From: Antitrichia curtipendula
Taxonomy: Eukaryota; Streptophyta; Bryopsida; Hypnales; Leucodontaceae
DNA length: 64,000 nt
Assembly: GCA_951230915.1 (NCBI GenBank)
Contig: OX579638.1
Coordinates: 19,176,696-19,240,695 of the forward strand
Direction: 5' to 3'
Positions 36,466 through 48,489 of the stretch are shown piece after piece (positions within the stretch are counted from its first letter, which is position 1; the number at the start of each line of letters is the position of its first letter). A model generated the notes under the pieces. That model saw nothing but the letters and a program-made list of their open reading frames with translations, did no database searches and was not told the DNA's origin. Position numbers and translations under genes: made by a program.

Positions 36466-37382
36466 TAAACAATGGCTTGTCTTAATTTTTTTTTGAATTG
36501 CCCGTATTTTTCTTGGGTTGCCCAAAACAAAAAAATGTCACTACTATGAAAATATGACTGACAATATGACTCAGCGTTCCCCAAATATGTTCCCTACGTT
36601 CCCTATGAAGTACTTCGGTGTTCCTAATGGTCGTATAGTATATACTTATGAAGTAGAAGGCCCAAAAATGACTGACAGTCATATTTTGCAGTCATATTTT
36701 TCTTCAATGTGTTGGCCTTCAAGAATATGACTGCAACTAGTCGTCAGTCATCCTCAGTCATATTTTTGCAGTCATAAAATGCCCGTTTTCTTGTAGTGGC
36801 CTCTAGCCTATTTTTCATGCTGCCAACATTCTGCTCCATTCGGGATGTAAGAGGAACCCCTAATTGAGCCATCTAAGCTCCACAGAATGTGGTCTCACAA
36901 CAAGGACACGTATGTTTATTCTCTTCCAGCAACAAGGCAATGCATATAGGGTGAAATCCATAACCACAAGAAGCGATAATCACAGCCTGTGCTACAAAAC
37001 CTTTCTTCTAGCCTACACAGAATTTGGGTCTTATAATTGACAATGGAGGTTCAGAACGAGTTGTTGGATAATTATACAAAAGGAGCTCTTGGTTGCATTG
37101 CAAAGGAAGAACCTTTGAGCTTCCGAAACTTCTCTATGGCGGTGGCAATACACGTTTTTGAATGCGCAACTGCCTTCAGTGCCTTGGCAACGCTGAAGCT
37201 CAAATGGCCTAACAGGAGTCAAGTGATTTCGCATGCATCTCCCTTGTTGAAATCAATTTGTCCACCAATTGTTGTCCCTCCCTCAACTTTGCCATGGCAC
37301 TCTCGTGCGCGCCTTCAAGTTGCATTGCTTTAGCCTTGTCAACCAAAGCTGTATATTGCGCGTTTAGGGCCCGTTCATCTCT

Positions 37383-38625
37383 CACTAGTAGAAAAACAAT
37401 GCCAAATCAACAAAACATCAACACAAAAGTGTTGATTTTGATATTGTATCGTCCATTTGAACAATTTTTTGTTGATTTTGGTAAAAACTGTCAAAATCAA
37501 CAAATTATTTTGTTGATTTGGATATTGCAACTCTAAATCAACAAAAAAATCAACACTTTTTTGTTAATTTTGACTTTCAAGAATCTCAAGTAATTTTTTA
37601 ATTTGAAAAAAAATTAAATCACCATGGTCAGTATTCTATAAATAATGTGATTTAAAAAAACTAACTAAATCATTCACAATTTGGTATTTTTCAAAGTCAG
37701 CAGACTTTGTAGGTCATTTAGGAATAGAAAAAAAACTTTTTTCTAAAACTTCTGAACTAAAAAAAGTTTTTTAATCAAATTATCTTTCATCTCCATAAAT
37801 CCGTTTTCAATTTCAAGTCTCCAATAAAACGTTATGAATAAATTTCAGAGAGGGATTGAATTGAACTTTAAGAACTTTAAAGCCGATTTTGTCCTAGTAA
37901 ATGAACATTTTTCAAATTAATTTGAACTAAGGAAAGTTGTAAAATCAAGCCAAATTCCACCTCCAAAAATCCGTTTGTTATTTCAAGCCTTCAATCAAAA
38001 GTTACGGACAAAAATCAGAAAGAGGTGGAAATGGACATTTTCTGTGACATTATCAAACATATTCTCTGATTTTTGTCCATAACTTTTGATTGAAGGCTTG
38101 AAATCTCAAACGGATTTTTGGAGGTGAAATTTGGCTTCATTTTTCGACTTTTCTTAGTTCACAATTTTTTAAGAAAAGTTCATTTACTAGGCCAAAATTG
38201 CCTTCAAACTCTGCTGGTTTTCAAAACTAATGGAAAAAAGAATGAAAAAACTATAGAAATAAAATTTTACATCAAGAATAGTCATGTAAATTTGTATGTG
38301 AAGCATTGGTAACGGTCCTTGGGCTTCAACCGTGAGGTCCAAAGTTCAAACCTTGGTGGCGACAAATGTCACGTGGCAGTTGGGTTGCTTGCCATGTGGT
38401 CATTAGATTGCCACGTGGCAATTTTAAATAAATAAGTAATTTTAAAATAATAATAATTAAAAAATAGAATGGAACCAAATCAATAAAAAAATCAATAATT
38501 TTTTGTTCAAAAATCAACACTTTTCTATTAACAATTGCCCCAATTAATAAGTCCATTTTAACCAAAAAAATCAACATTTTTGTGTTGAATTTTTGTTAGT
38601 CTGGTCACTGTTTTTTCTACTGGCG
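37383..38625. mobile_element. Non-autonomous CACTA-like element, 1.24 kb, TSD TCT
   Basis: The left end is CACTAGTAGAAAAACA; the right end in complement is CGCCAGTAGAAAAAACA, with mutations in the CACTA core. TCT is duplicated at 37380-37382 and 38626-38628. Both subterminal regions are rich in AAATCAACA/TGTTGATTT words. An internal inverted repeat lies at about 37952-38135. No transposase. The element interrupts the minus-strand pseudogene in a region coding for a helical segment. Confidence 0.8.
37952..38135. repeat. Inverted repeat inside the CACTA-like element
   Basis: Arms of about 70 bp, with AATCCGTTTG and AAGCCTTCAATCAAAAGTTA mirrored as TAACTTTTGATTGAAGGCTT and CAAACGGATT. A related single-arm sequence occurs at about 51560-51640. 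Confidence 0.75.
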
Positions 38626-39563
38626 TCTCTCTATGGCAACTAGAGCCTTGACTGATTCTTCCATTGCCTTCAGGAGCATGTTGCGTGAGGTTCTAGCTTC
38701 TTCCGCTAGTTTCAAGAATCCACGCAATTCGCTTTCTGCCCTTTGCTACTGCTAAAGAACTTGTCCTACTATGTGAATGTCTCGTGCTGCTTTCGTGCCG
38801 CCTGGTCCCCGGAGACCTGTTGGAAACAATTGTAGACATAGGCAACTAATTGCTGGTTGTGCTCTCGGGAGGTTGGTAGTGAAGAGATACTGCTGCACAC
38901 AAAGTAGCAAGTTGTGGCGCATTGCTACAGGACCTAATTTGTGTCGGATTAGGCTCTTCTGCTCCATTCGCACCTTGCGCCTTTTGACTGCCTTTTTCAC
39001 CCAGTCTATTTCAACCTTGTGTATGAACATGGCCAAGCAAGCGCATAAGAACCTCAAGAAAAAGAGTCGTTGCAAGGCTGCCCTCCATACACTTGCTGAT
39101 AGTGTTCTAGGAATTGTGCCGTTTGGGCATTGTTTGTTGACAACGCCATTGGAAACTTGTACTTGTCACCTGGCTGGTGTTTCCACTTCTCCTGGATCTC
39201 AATGTCAGTAACTCCCGTCTTCTACAATACTTGATCTACTAGAATGCCACGGGAGCAGAGACCAACAACAGTGCCAAATAATTGCTCATTGTACACACCA
39301 TGACGACCTTGAAGCACGGGTACAACATCGCACATGTGTTGCTTCAGCAATTCCGGAATTCCTTCCATTGGAATAGGCTCTTGGAATTCATCATTGATAA
39401 CGCCTACTGCAATGTTTCCACCGTCGTCATCATCTTCAGAGACCATATCCTCGACCGAATTGGGTGGTATGGAATCACAATCCTTCGTGACCATTCTCCC
39501 ATCTTCTACGTACAGCCTCCTCTTCCTTGCGGCACAAGCTTGAGAGTTTCTTTCGGGACTCAT

Positions 39564-41487
39564 GGAGCACGATGAAAAAGCCTTGAATCAATAGAAGTGT
39601 CCTACTTGCAGTAGGAGCTAGCAAGCAAGTGAGATTGTTTCAAATAGATGAGATTGTTCCAAAACCAATTGACAAAAGGCACCCAGAACACCCATACAGG
39701 CTCAGTCCACAATTGTGCACCAGGTGTCAATCAAAGAATGGTAGAGACCCCATACATTCGAACATCGGAGGCATGATGGTGCTACTGAATGTTTGTACTT
39801 AGTGCGGTGGCAAGAAGTCCAGGTCATATGGAAAGGCTATTAATGGTGACTCTAATCACTGAATGGTTCAGCATGTCACAGACCTCTCATAAATCAACTG
39901 ATTTGAGTAATCATAGTCGGGTGTTGTAAAAAATTTAGTCAAGTGGAAATGCCCAAGATTTTGTAATATGTTGTGGTAACAGTCCGGGGAGTTTTATAGG
40001 CCAAACGGTCAATTTCCGTCAGACTTTCATCCCCCGGTTATTTTAAAAATTGGTCGGAAGTGTGCCGGGAGATTCCAAAATTGGCCGGTCAATTTCCTAA
40101 GAATTTTATTTGCTCTCGGTAGCATTGCTGCCATTGTCCAATTCTAGTCGGAAATTTAGTAACAATACTATTATCTATGAAGAATTCAATGTAAAAGGTT
40201 CCATAAATACAAAGCAAAACCTATCTTAGAATTTAAGATTATGTGAAGTAGTTAGAAAATAGGATTTGAGATCAATTGACTCCTTTCGTGATGTCTTCTT
40301 TACATTTGTTGCAGCACAGGATAGGTAAATTCCTCATTATACTCACAAAAATCACCCTAGAGTATAACTAAGTGACTCTAAAGATCAAACCCACGAGATT
40401 CTGTGAAGTATCTAGCTCTATTAATCAACTAAGCAAAGTCAGTAGCACAATCCTTCCTTTCCAGTCTTCTTCCTAGAACCGGAAACACAAACACCAAGAA
40501 AACCAATGACCGGATTCTCTCTCTCTTCCGACTAGTCTTCCGGTCGTCAAATCCAACAAAAACCCAGGATCACACGACTTCCAATCCTGGTATTCGTCTA
40601 GACTAATCCGCTCTAGACTTTACAACTATTTCCTCTCCTATCCGGTTTGGTTTTACCTCTATTTAGCCATCAGAGGGTTCGCCGCTTGCTTTTGAGAGTG
40701 GTAGGTCCACCACACCTTCCGTGACTTATAGTGGCTAAAGACCCACTTTCCTAATCTCTACTCTCCTAATCTATTACGGATCTGGTTTGATCCTTCACAA
40801 CAACCCAGATGGCAATCCGGCTTGCAGGTCACGCAAAGACCTCCCCGTACGATCCTCTCAATACTACAACGACCTCGACGCAATCCTAATCCGTGCGAAG
40901 CTAAGGCGATTACAAGTGCACCCGTCCATTCTAACATCAACTAGAGTTCTTCCATTTATCGCTAAGATGGTGAGACCTCACAAGAGATTGGACACTCGAC
41001 CGGATTTCCCCACCCAAGAGTTCTAACGCGACTAAGGAATCCTTCCCTATCCGCCTAGCCTAACAATGACTTTCTCACCCGGAATCTCAAACTCTAGATG
41101 TGCTGAGGCACTGAAGTTTACTCCCAACTCTATCCTATCCGCTCACATGCATTTAGAATCAAGAAAAACACCAAGGGGAGAAATTCCCAATACATCCGCT
41201 CGCACCTTCTGAACTCCCTCACGTACAACCCTGCCAAACATGGGAGAACGTACAACAAGAAAGCACAAGGAGAAACACAAAAAAAATGTAGAGAAAAAGA
41301 CTCCCAGTCCCCAGCATAGGGACTGATATATATACACTTTGTAAATTTTCCAAAAATACAAAAGGCAAAAAGTACCCGTAAAAGTCAACCTATTTTCGGA
41401 TCTAACTTTCGGTCACTCCTAACACTACCGGATCGGAATACTAATCCGGATCCGTTCCTGTCCTATCCTACAAGAAACTAACTTACT
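39564..41487. other. Intergenic DNA, GC- and CCGG-richer from about 40000
   Basis: No coding region recognised. From about 39980 onward, GTCCGG, CCGGTC and TCCGG words become frequent, continuing through the neighbouring ORF to about 43560. This suggests that the 40.0-43.7 kb segment is one inserted unit, but clear termini were not found. Confidence 0.4.
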
Positions 41488-43134
41488 TTACATCGCTATC
41501 CCGCGCCCCAACGAAGGACTCTTGGGCTCCGCTTCACATTGGTCAAAAACATCCTCTAAGTTCCTGTTCCGCTCCCCGGCTATTGGATTTGGCAGATCGG
41601 AACCGGGAGAGGAATCTATGTTGATCGGCGCGGTCTGGGAGGGCTGACTCGTTTTGGACTGAGGAGTTTGATCCCTTCCTCCCCTTGGGTCCGACACGTT
41701 CGGAAACGATTTTGGCATAGAGATGTTCGACAGGTGGACCCTCATCGATCCGGTCAGCTTCTGCGCGCACTCCTCCATCCGGTTTGCGGCGCCTCGCGCT
41801 TGGACCAAATTCTTCTCCACCTGCTCGGAGAAGTCTGTCAGGATCCGAACTATCCGGGAACCGGATAGCTTCTTCTCCTCCAAGACCTTCTCATCGAAGA
41901 GTCTTGCTTTGATTGCCGCACTTCCGGCCTCACCAAAAGTTGCCTTCACTGCTTCCGCAACCTTCTGCATTTTGTTCGCCATCATCCGGGTGGCGGCCAT
42001 ATCTTCCTTGAAGGTTGTCGCTTCCGCCTTCAGCATGTTGACCTCCTCCTGAAGTCGACGGATCTCGGCCTCTTGTTTCCGGATCTCGGCCGGATTCGTG
42101 ATGCAATTCACCACCTTCCCCGGCAACTTGCCGTCCGGTGCCGTGTGCACCAGCTTCCCGATCTTGGACAGGGTGATCTTCTTTGCCTCCCAATCTGCGC
42201 GGATATCGCAGAGGATCTTCACCAATTTCTCGAACGGGTCCATAGGTTCTTTCTTTGAGGTGCCTGCCTTCTCTGCTTCTGGTGTCTTCTCCTTTCCGGT
42301 CTTGTCTCCGAGCGGAGATCCTCTTCCGGTCAGAGATGTCGTCTTATGCCGCTTGGGCAACCTCTCCGCCTCTTCTTCATCTTCTTTTTCTTCTTCCTCG
42401 GTCTCGGATCCGGTTTCTTCTTCCTCCTCATCCGATTCCGACTCTCCGTACTTCAGAAGATTCTCCTGAGCCTTCCACTCCTTCTCCTCCGAGTCCAGCA
42501 AGAGTTGGTGATGCTCGTAAAGGTGGAAGAGGTAGGGACAAACGGGTATCGGTCTACTCCTTCCGACCCCTGTCGCTAGCTGGGCCACCAGATCGAACAT
42601 GATCCAGGCCCAGTCCACCTTCCGGTCTCCGCTCAGAGCACCGAAAATTGTATTGCCGAGGGTGATCGTTACCCTTGTCGGCTTCTCCAGATGCAGGATC
42701 AGAATGAAAAACTGGAGAAGATTCTGGTGCCGGTCATCAATGCAGTCCTCCACCGCGTATCCGTCCTTGGGGTTGACCGCTCCCCGAAACTTGCCCCTGA
42801 TGTACTCGTCTTTCCGGTTCGCCATCCCGTGACTTCCTACCTGGAACTTGTACACCTCCCTCCAGATCTCTTCCGTCCACTCAGCCGGAACACATTGGAT
42901 TGTGTTGTCAAATTGGTTGGTCCATTTGCCCTAGATCTCCTTCACCATCCGCTCGTCTTTAAATCCCCAGGGTTTGTCAAGCAAACCCTGACATCCCATC
43001 CGGTTGAGATCCAACCTAAGCATCTCTTTCTCTTCCTCTGTTGAGGGGAGAACTGGTACGATCTTCCGGAGTTTAACCGGAGCCGATGATGTGGATGCCC
43101 CTGGTCTATTTCTCCTAAGCTGCGGCATGGACAC
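41488..43134 (-). pseudogene. Coiled-coil gag-like/transposon-type ORF with one internal TAG
   Basis: A single frame of 548 codons from MSMPQLRR at 43134 to 41488, interrupted only by a TAG at 42931 (between KEI and GKW). The upstream portion (about residues 40-200) is a compact domain with WTEEIWREVYKF, GKFRGAVNPKDG and KVDWAWIMFDLVAQL. An acidic EEEE/SETEEEE segment, a Lys/Glu-rich stretch, a coiled coil (about 335-460) and a Ser/Pro-rich tail follow. The layout resembles gag-like proteins of plant retroelements and other transposon-coded proteins, but I cannot assign a family. G+C is clearly higher than in the flanking DNA. With one CAG- or TGG-derived stop the ORF is near intact; readthrough or a recent mutation are both possible. 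Confidence 0.5.
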
Positions 43135-45131
43135 AGACTAGATGAAGACAGTTCCTTTCCAATTCTAACTCACCTACTCCTAGCCGCACGTCCTGTTCTC
43201 ACTTTCCCTCCCCGATCTCAACCAGAAACCTGCACAGCGGTTGATATGCGACCGGAAACCTACCCTGCAGCACACTTCTAACTCGCAAACACTCTCATAC
43301 ACACATAGTGCTGAAAATGCGGAGCGCGAAGAAACTACTCTCGCTAAACGGAGTTTGGAAAAGGGGCGTGACTAAGGTGGTCCTGGCCTTTTATAGTCTC
43401 TCCTGACCTAAAAGTGGTCATGATGACTTTTACCGGTCCGGTCCCACCATTCCGGTCCAACCCTAATCCGATCCTCATCTTTCCGGATATGGTTCCAATT
43501 CCATTCCGGTTCCTAAGTATCACTGTAAGGACCGGATTCTCTCCAACTGTTCCGTTACCTTAATGTCTTTTTTATTTTCCTGTTCTCTTCTGTTTCTAAA
43601 CAGAACCCAGATACTCATTATAAGTTTCCGTCCTCTCTTCTAGATAAATAGATGAAAACCAAAAATTCTGGTTGCGACAACATCACATGTATCTATAAAA
43701 TTAATCTAAGTCGTGTTCAACTCCATTTTTGAAAGTAAAAAGAGCAACTTTTGTTGAATTAAAAAAAATGGGGAGCAAAGTTGTAGAAAAGAATTAGTCT
43801 ACTAGGAGTGTTCTTGAAATTTTTTTCAAAAATTATAAAGTTGTGTTCAAATAAAAAATTGGGGAGCAAATTTGTTGAACTCGTTAAACCATTAAAGAAA
43901 CCAAAAGTGATCTTTCATCTCAGAATGCCAATGAATTTTCAACAAAAAATTTGAAATAATTTGTGATAATCCATCTAAGAGGCTCTTGCAAGGATGTATG
44001 AAGTCCACACACATCCCTATATAGTAGCATGAGTTGGAAATACCAATTGTTATGGAATAATGAAACTTGTTCTACATGATGTATATATTCATCATAGATT
44101 TGTAGATTTTTGAATTTTGAAAACTTCTACTTTAAGTCAAATGTTTGAATCGTCATTTGTACAAACTATCTCAAGAATGCTCAAATGGGAAAATTGTATT
44201 GATTATGACATCTTACGTTACAACAAATAGAACTTTTGTCAGTCAAAAATAAATAAAAAAATGGGAATCAAATTTGTCGAGTCCTTCACAAAATAACTTA
44301 GGAAACACCTAAAAGTTTAAATTGAAAAGATTGGATTTGAATAACAATGAATTCTAATGCAATTTAGAATTAGAAGTAAATGAAGGATGAAGTATAGGAT
44401 GACATTTCATGACTTTTAGGATAATTCTAATATAGATCACATTTTCTTGATTTTTTAGTAGGGCACTTTTTTTAAATTAAAAAAGCATTAGAAATAAATA
44501 AATAAATAAATATGATCAATGTTTAGAACTTTAAGAAGATAGCATCCTAGGTAGATAAAACATAAAATAGTCTTCTAAATAAGAGAATTGAGAAAGTGCA
44601 TATTCTCAATAAAATAGGCATTTGACATTTTAATTTATAAAAGATAAAAAAACGTTGAGAATACAAATGAATTTAAACTATTTGCTACAACTTTGTGTGG
44701 AATGATGCTTTTGCACCAAATTTAATCACCAAAGTATTTTTCTCTTAATATATGAAAATGCATACTGAAGGAAGCTTAATTTTCAAACTTCAAATTAGTA
44801 CAGGATTAGCCCTTTTAGAATTTTTTTTTAAATAGCTATAAGTCTATTTAGGAAAATATCTTTTTTTAAATTTCATCTTCAAATCTCTTAAGAAGAACAC
44901 TCAATAGTACTTGTGATACCAATTGTTCAAGTCTAAAAAAGAAAAATTAACTTTTAGAACTTTGATTACGATAGATTAGTTTTAGTTTTGGACTCATTTT
45001 GCTTGATTGGTCCAAACAATCAAGGTGAAACCAAATGCACTGGAGATAGACCACTCTAAAATATCTCTAGTTTTATATTAATGTACTTTGTTCATTAGGT
45101 GTTAATGCATTTAATTCTTTTCCTTTATTTT
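43135..45131. other. 5' flank of the ORF and AT-rich intergenic DNA
   Basis: The first 500 bp keep the CCGG-rich composition; after about 43690 the DNA turns AT-rich. No gene seen. Confidence 0.45.
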
Positions 45132-45135
45132 TTAA

Positions 45136-46991
45136 CCCCTAAAGGACCATTGTCCCTTCGGGAGACAAATGGGATTTTAGGCATGTACCTACAAGCTGAA
45201 TTTTGTCCTGATTTTTTGAATTTTTTTTTTTAAGATAGAAAAATTGATTAACTTTGTGGGAATATAATTGTTTTTTCAATCGGTGCCTGGGAACAAAAGT
45301 TACGCCCAAATAAGCTCAAAACAGGGGAAAGGGGGCGGTAAAAAAAATTCAAAAATTATAATTTTTTTTTAAGTTTCTTTTTCTCATACATTATATTTTT
45401 GTCTGTATGGAAAGCATTGATTCATTCCATTTGAATTTATTCTAAGAAAAGACTGGTTAGTCTTGTTTTTCAGGCAAGTAAAGCATCTTCATGAAAAAAT
45501 AATTTGTAGGATTCAATCTTGAATGCAATTTTTACAATTTAAAAAAAAAAAATTCTGCGTAGTTTAGTTTTCTTGCTAGAACAATCTCACCATTAGGATT
45601 AGTGCATTTTCATTCCATCCTAGAGATATTAATAATTTAGATTTTACCTTCTCTCGCATATCTACTTCTAGTTAGCAATCTTTTAACCCCTAAAGGACCA
45701 AACACCATTTTTTGACAACATAGCGTTTTGGGGCAGCTCACCACAAATGGAATTTTTATTTTTTTTATTTGAAATTTTCGCACAACATGTGCCCAAGGAG
45801 TAGCTTTAGGGCCCAATGATTTTCATAAATTTTGACCACATGGTTAAACAATTATGGTATGATATGTAGTTTTCATTGTTCGGCAGGCAGCCCAGGCAGC
45901 AAAAAAAACTTCTTTAAAAATCATTTTTTAGAGAAATAAAAATTTGAAATTGGTTCTCTAGATTTATGTGCACAAGGAAAGCTTTGAATAATTCTACTTT
46001 GATTTATGAGATGAAAGTTATGAGGAATTTTAGTTGTGGGTAGTTTGCGGGTAGTTATGGAATCTCTACTCTAAAATAAACTTTGAAGTCCTTTATTTAA
46101 CTCAATTTTCAATATTTTTGGAAAAAAATATAAACACAAGGTGTAGATTGTTTATTACAACATTACAATGGTTTGGATTGGCATTTTTCAATTCCGTAAT
46201 TAAATCCTTAACAATTTAGTGTTTTGAATCATTTTCTACTTCTTTCTACTTACTATTTTTTTCCTATATGTTGTACATTTTCAAATGATCTGAAAATTTT
46301 CAAGCATGTAGCTAAGTTGCTTTGCAGAATGAATCCAAAGAGTTACCACCGTTTTGGACATTTTTTCATACAAATGTGACCATGTGAAGTGCAGCTGCCC
46401 GGTTTTTCGCAGGGACAAAAAAAGGGTTTTTGTCACTTCAAATGCTAATATCTTGCAATCTACACGGTGGAAATTTCTGAAATTTTTTCCACATCTTCTC
46501 AAACTAGTTTACTACAAGATCCTACGGTTACATGTGTCCAAAAATATTTTTTGTCCAAAATTTCGTACTTGTACTAGAAATGGCAGTTTTGGAGCGTTTT
46601 TTGTGAAAACATAGTCAAAAAACCTTTAGGGGTTAAAGAATGAAAATTAAGTTTGTTTGAAGTTTTTTTTTCTAGACTCTCAACTCAATTCTCCCCCACA
46701 GAGATTCAAAGTTGAAAACTCTATAGTGCAAAAAATTAAAGTTAAGTAGTTTCAAAGTCAAATAATCTAGTCTCGCAATGTGTTGAAAAACTTTGTATTT
46801 TTTTAACTTTAAACACAGATATCTTGCAATCTATATAGTCTAAAATTCTGAAATTTATTTCACACATTCACATACTAGTTAAATGTAAGATCCTATGGTT
46901 AGATGTGCAAAAAACAAATTCAATTGTTTTCATTCTCTGGTATAGAAATGGCAGTTTTGGCAAAAAAATAAAAGGCCTTGGTCCTTTAGGG
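45136..46991. mobile_element. Outer TTAA-flanked element, interrupted by a second TTAA element
   Basis: It starts CCCCTAAAGGACCATTGTCC after TTAA (45132-45135) and ends GGCCTTGGTCCTTTAGGG before TTCA, a mutated TTAA (46992-46995). Without the nested element and its extra TTAA it is about 906 bp, close to its relative at 10562-11441 (880 bp). The right end matches the isolated end at 58970-59009. Confidence 0.72.
45687..46632. mobile_element. TTAA-flanked element nested in the outer one
   Basis: A 946-bp element, CCCCTAAAGGACC to CCTTTAGGGG, with TTAA at 45683-45686 and 46633-46636. It is a full-length sister of 13847-14786 in the same orientation and clearly similar throughout. Its presence inside another family member dates it as the younger insertion. 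Confidence 0.82.
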
Positions 46992-46995
46992 TTCA

Positions 46996-48489
46996 ATTGA
47001 GGATTGTAGGAGGATTGTGACACACGGCTTGTGCTTTTTAAATTAAGCAGGCCTTATATAATTGATCAAATGGCACAATTCATGGTTTTCATTCAATCCT
47101 TCAAAAATATCAAGTTCACATTATATTGACTAGCTAAAAAAATCATGTCAATTATCCAATATCGTAGGTACAATTTTGTGACAAAAATATTACGAATAGG
47201 AAATGTGCTTTTAGATTGTAAGAGGTTTTCCATCAAAGCACAGAAGATTAAAAATGAAGTTGGAATTTGTCAGGGCTTTCACATTGTATGAGGTTCAAAG
47301 AAAGATATTGTCCAAATTTTTTTTACTATTGATTCTCAAATTTCTTGATGGGCATTTTGTTAAACATTTCCTATTTTTTTGTAACATCTCGCACAAGTGG
47401 GAAGAAAAATATCCCTTCGTTTGTGGGTACTTAAACATTCCCAATCTTTCATTAGTTTCCTACTTTATAAGATCCTAGCCCCTAAGCCCCTCTCTATTTA
47501 GTATGAACCTTAACATTTTGAAATTTTTTGGGGTTCCTTTTTTATAAGGAACATAGTCCCAACCCCAATAACTAGGGACTTCAACATAATCTTTTTTGGG
47601 TTCCTTCTTTAGAAGCAACATTGGCCCCAGCTCCATTTTTGAAAAAAATTGAACCCTAAACCCTAAATCCTTAACATCAGTAACATGAGTTTTTTTTGTT
47701 TTTATTTATACTCATTCCTAGGCCACGGTTTTTCTTGGTTCTTTTTTCTTTGCTCGGCAATAAAGAGTCCTAAGTGTGGAACTTGAAATGAAGTCATGGA
47801 TTTTGAAATTACATATTGTTTTGAACTTGTGCATGCATTTAAAACCCTCTACAAACATGAATTTCTTTTGTTTTTATTTATTCTAATTCCTAAACTATAG
47901 GCTACAGTTATTTGAATTCGTTGAGATGTCTCACCGGATATGTTGAATTGTTTTTTTTGATGGTTTTCAATGTTTCCACCTTCATCCTTAGAATTTTTCA
48001 GTTCCTTGCTTTATGACTCATACTTTATGACTCATAGGATTTAGGGTTTAGGGTTTAAGAGAGTGCACTAAATCTTGAACCTTGTTAAACCCTTTGATAT
48101 TGTGAATGTTGGTTCGCCTCAATGTTGACAACAAAATTCTCACTTAGTACACTCTGAAAGCAGTCACTCCTTTCTTCCCTTGTCTTGATGTCCAGTACAC
48201 TTGATCATGAGTCCTCATGGTATATGATTAAAATAAGCTTAAGAGGTCCACTTGTCCGTTTCCATCAAAGTATATGATTAAAATAGGCTTAAGATGTCAA
48301 CTTGTACCCGCTCTGTTTACTGCCGGAGCCACCACTGTAATTAATTTCTGTCATGTAAACCCTAAATCCATCCTCCTCCTGACACCAAGAAGACTTCAAA
48401 GAATGCAGATACCATTCTATTTTCTGTGTATACAACTTCGGAGCTCTACTACTTGTTTTCATCACCTTGTTCTCTCTCTCCGTTGCTTA
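46996..48489. other. Intergenic DNA
   Basis: No gene recognised. Short AACCCTAAACCCTAAA words near 47653 and TAGGGTTTAGGGTTTA near 48030 resemble telomere repeats but are too short to be an array. Confidence 0.45.

Larger units (their letters stand above)
34659..36798. mobile_element. Non-autonomous CACTA (En/Spm-type) element, 2.14 kb, TSD GCC
   Basis: The left end CACTACAACAAAACGAG and, in complement, the right end CACTACAAGAAAACGGG are the canonical CACTA termini, extending through TTTTATGACTGCAAAA on both sides. GCC is duplicated at 34656-34658 and 36799-36801. The left subterminal region holds an array of ATATGACT...AGTCATAT palindromes; the right end has a few more. The interior is low-complexity, with no transposase. 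It sits inside the minus-strand pseudogene. Confidence 0.93.
34182..39563 (-). pseudogene. Decayed coiled-coil protein gene with RING-like C-terminal zinc motif, split by two CACTA elements
   Basis: Read from 39563 leftward. The N-terminal 113 codons start MSPERNSQ; a TAG at 39222 interrupts, then the same frame continues (KTGVTDIEI...) to about 39050. A frameshifted low-complexity region follows, then helical segments at about 38760-38626 and 37382-37220. After further shifts comes SCGYGFHPICIALL with CPCC (about 36990-36830), like half of a RING or other zinc-binding domain. The tail runs into 34658-34590 and, after a probable intron, 34530-34182. CACTA elements at 37383-38625 and 34659-36798 interrupt it; dropping each with one target copy joins the frames. 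Stops (mostly TAG/TGA) and shifts show that the gene is dead. It converges on the plus-strand gene ending at 33994, which suggests one two-gene transposon. The N-terminal pattern matches the pseudogene at 48672-50000. Confidence 0.55.

Noticed and set aside
42098..42602. Plus-strand frames rich in Ser, Phe and Pro
   Set aside because: They are antisense shadows of the acidic and coiled-coil parts of the minus-strand ORF.
39969..43682. Possible LTR retrotransposon bounded by TGTTGTGG...GCGACAACA
   Set aside because: The ends look LTR-like, but the flanking five bases do not match (TAATA against TCACA) and I found no second copy of either putative LTR.
47650..48055. AAACCCT/AGGGTTT words suggesting an interstitial telomere repeat
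   Set aside because: Only two to three units at each place; too short to be an array.
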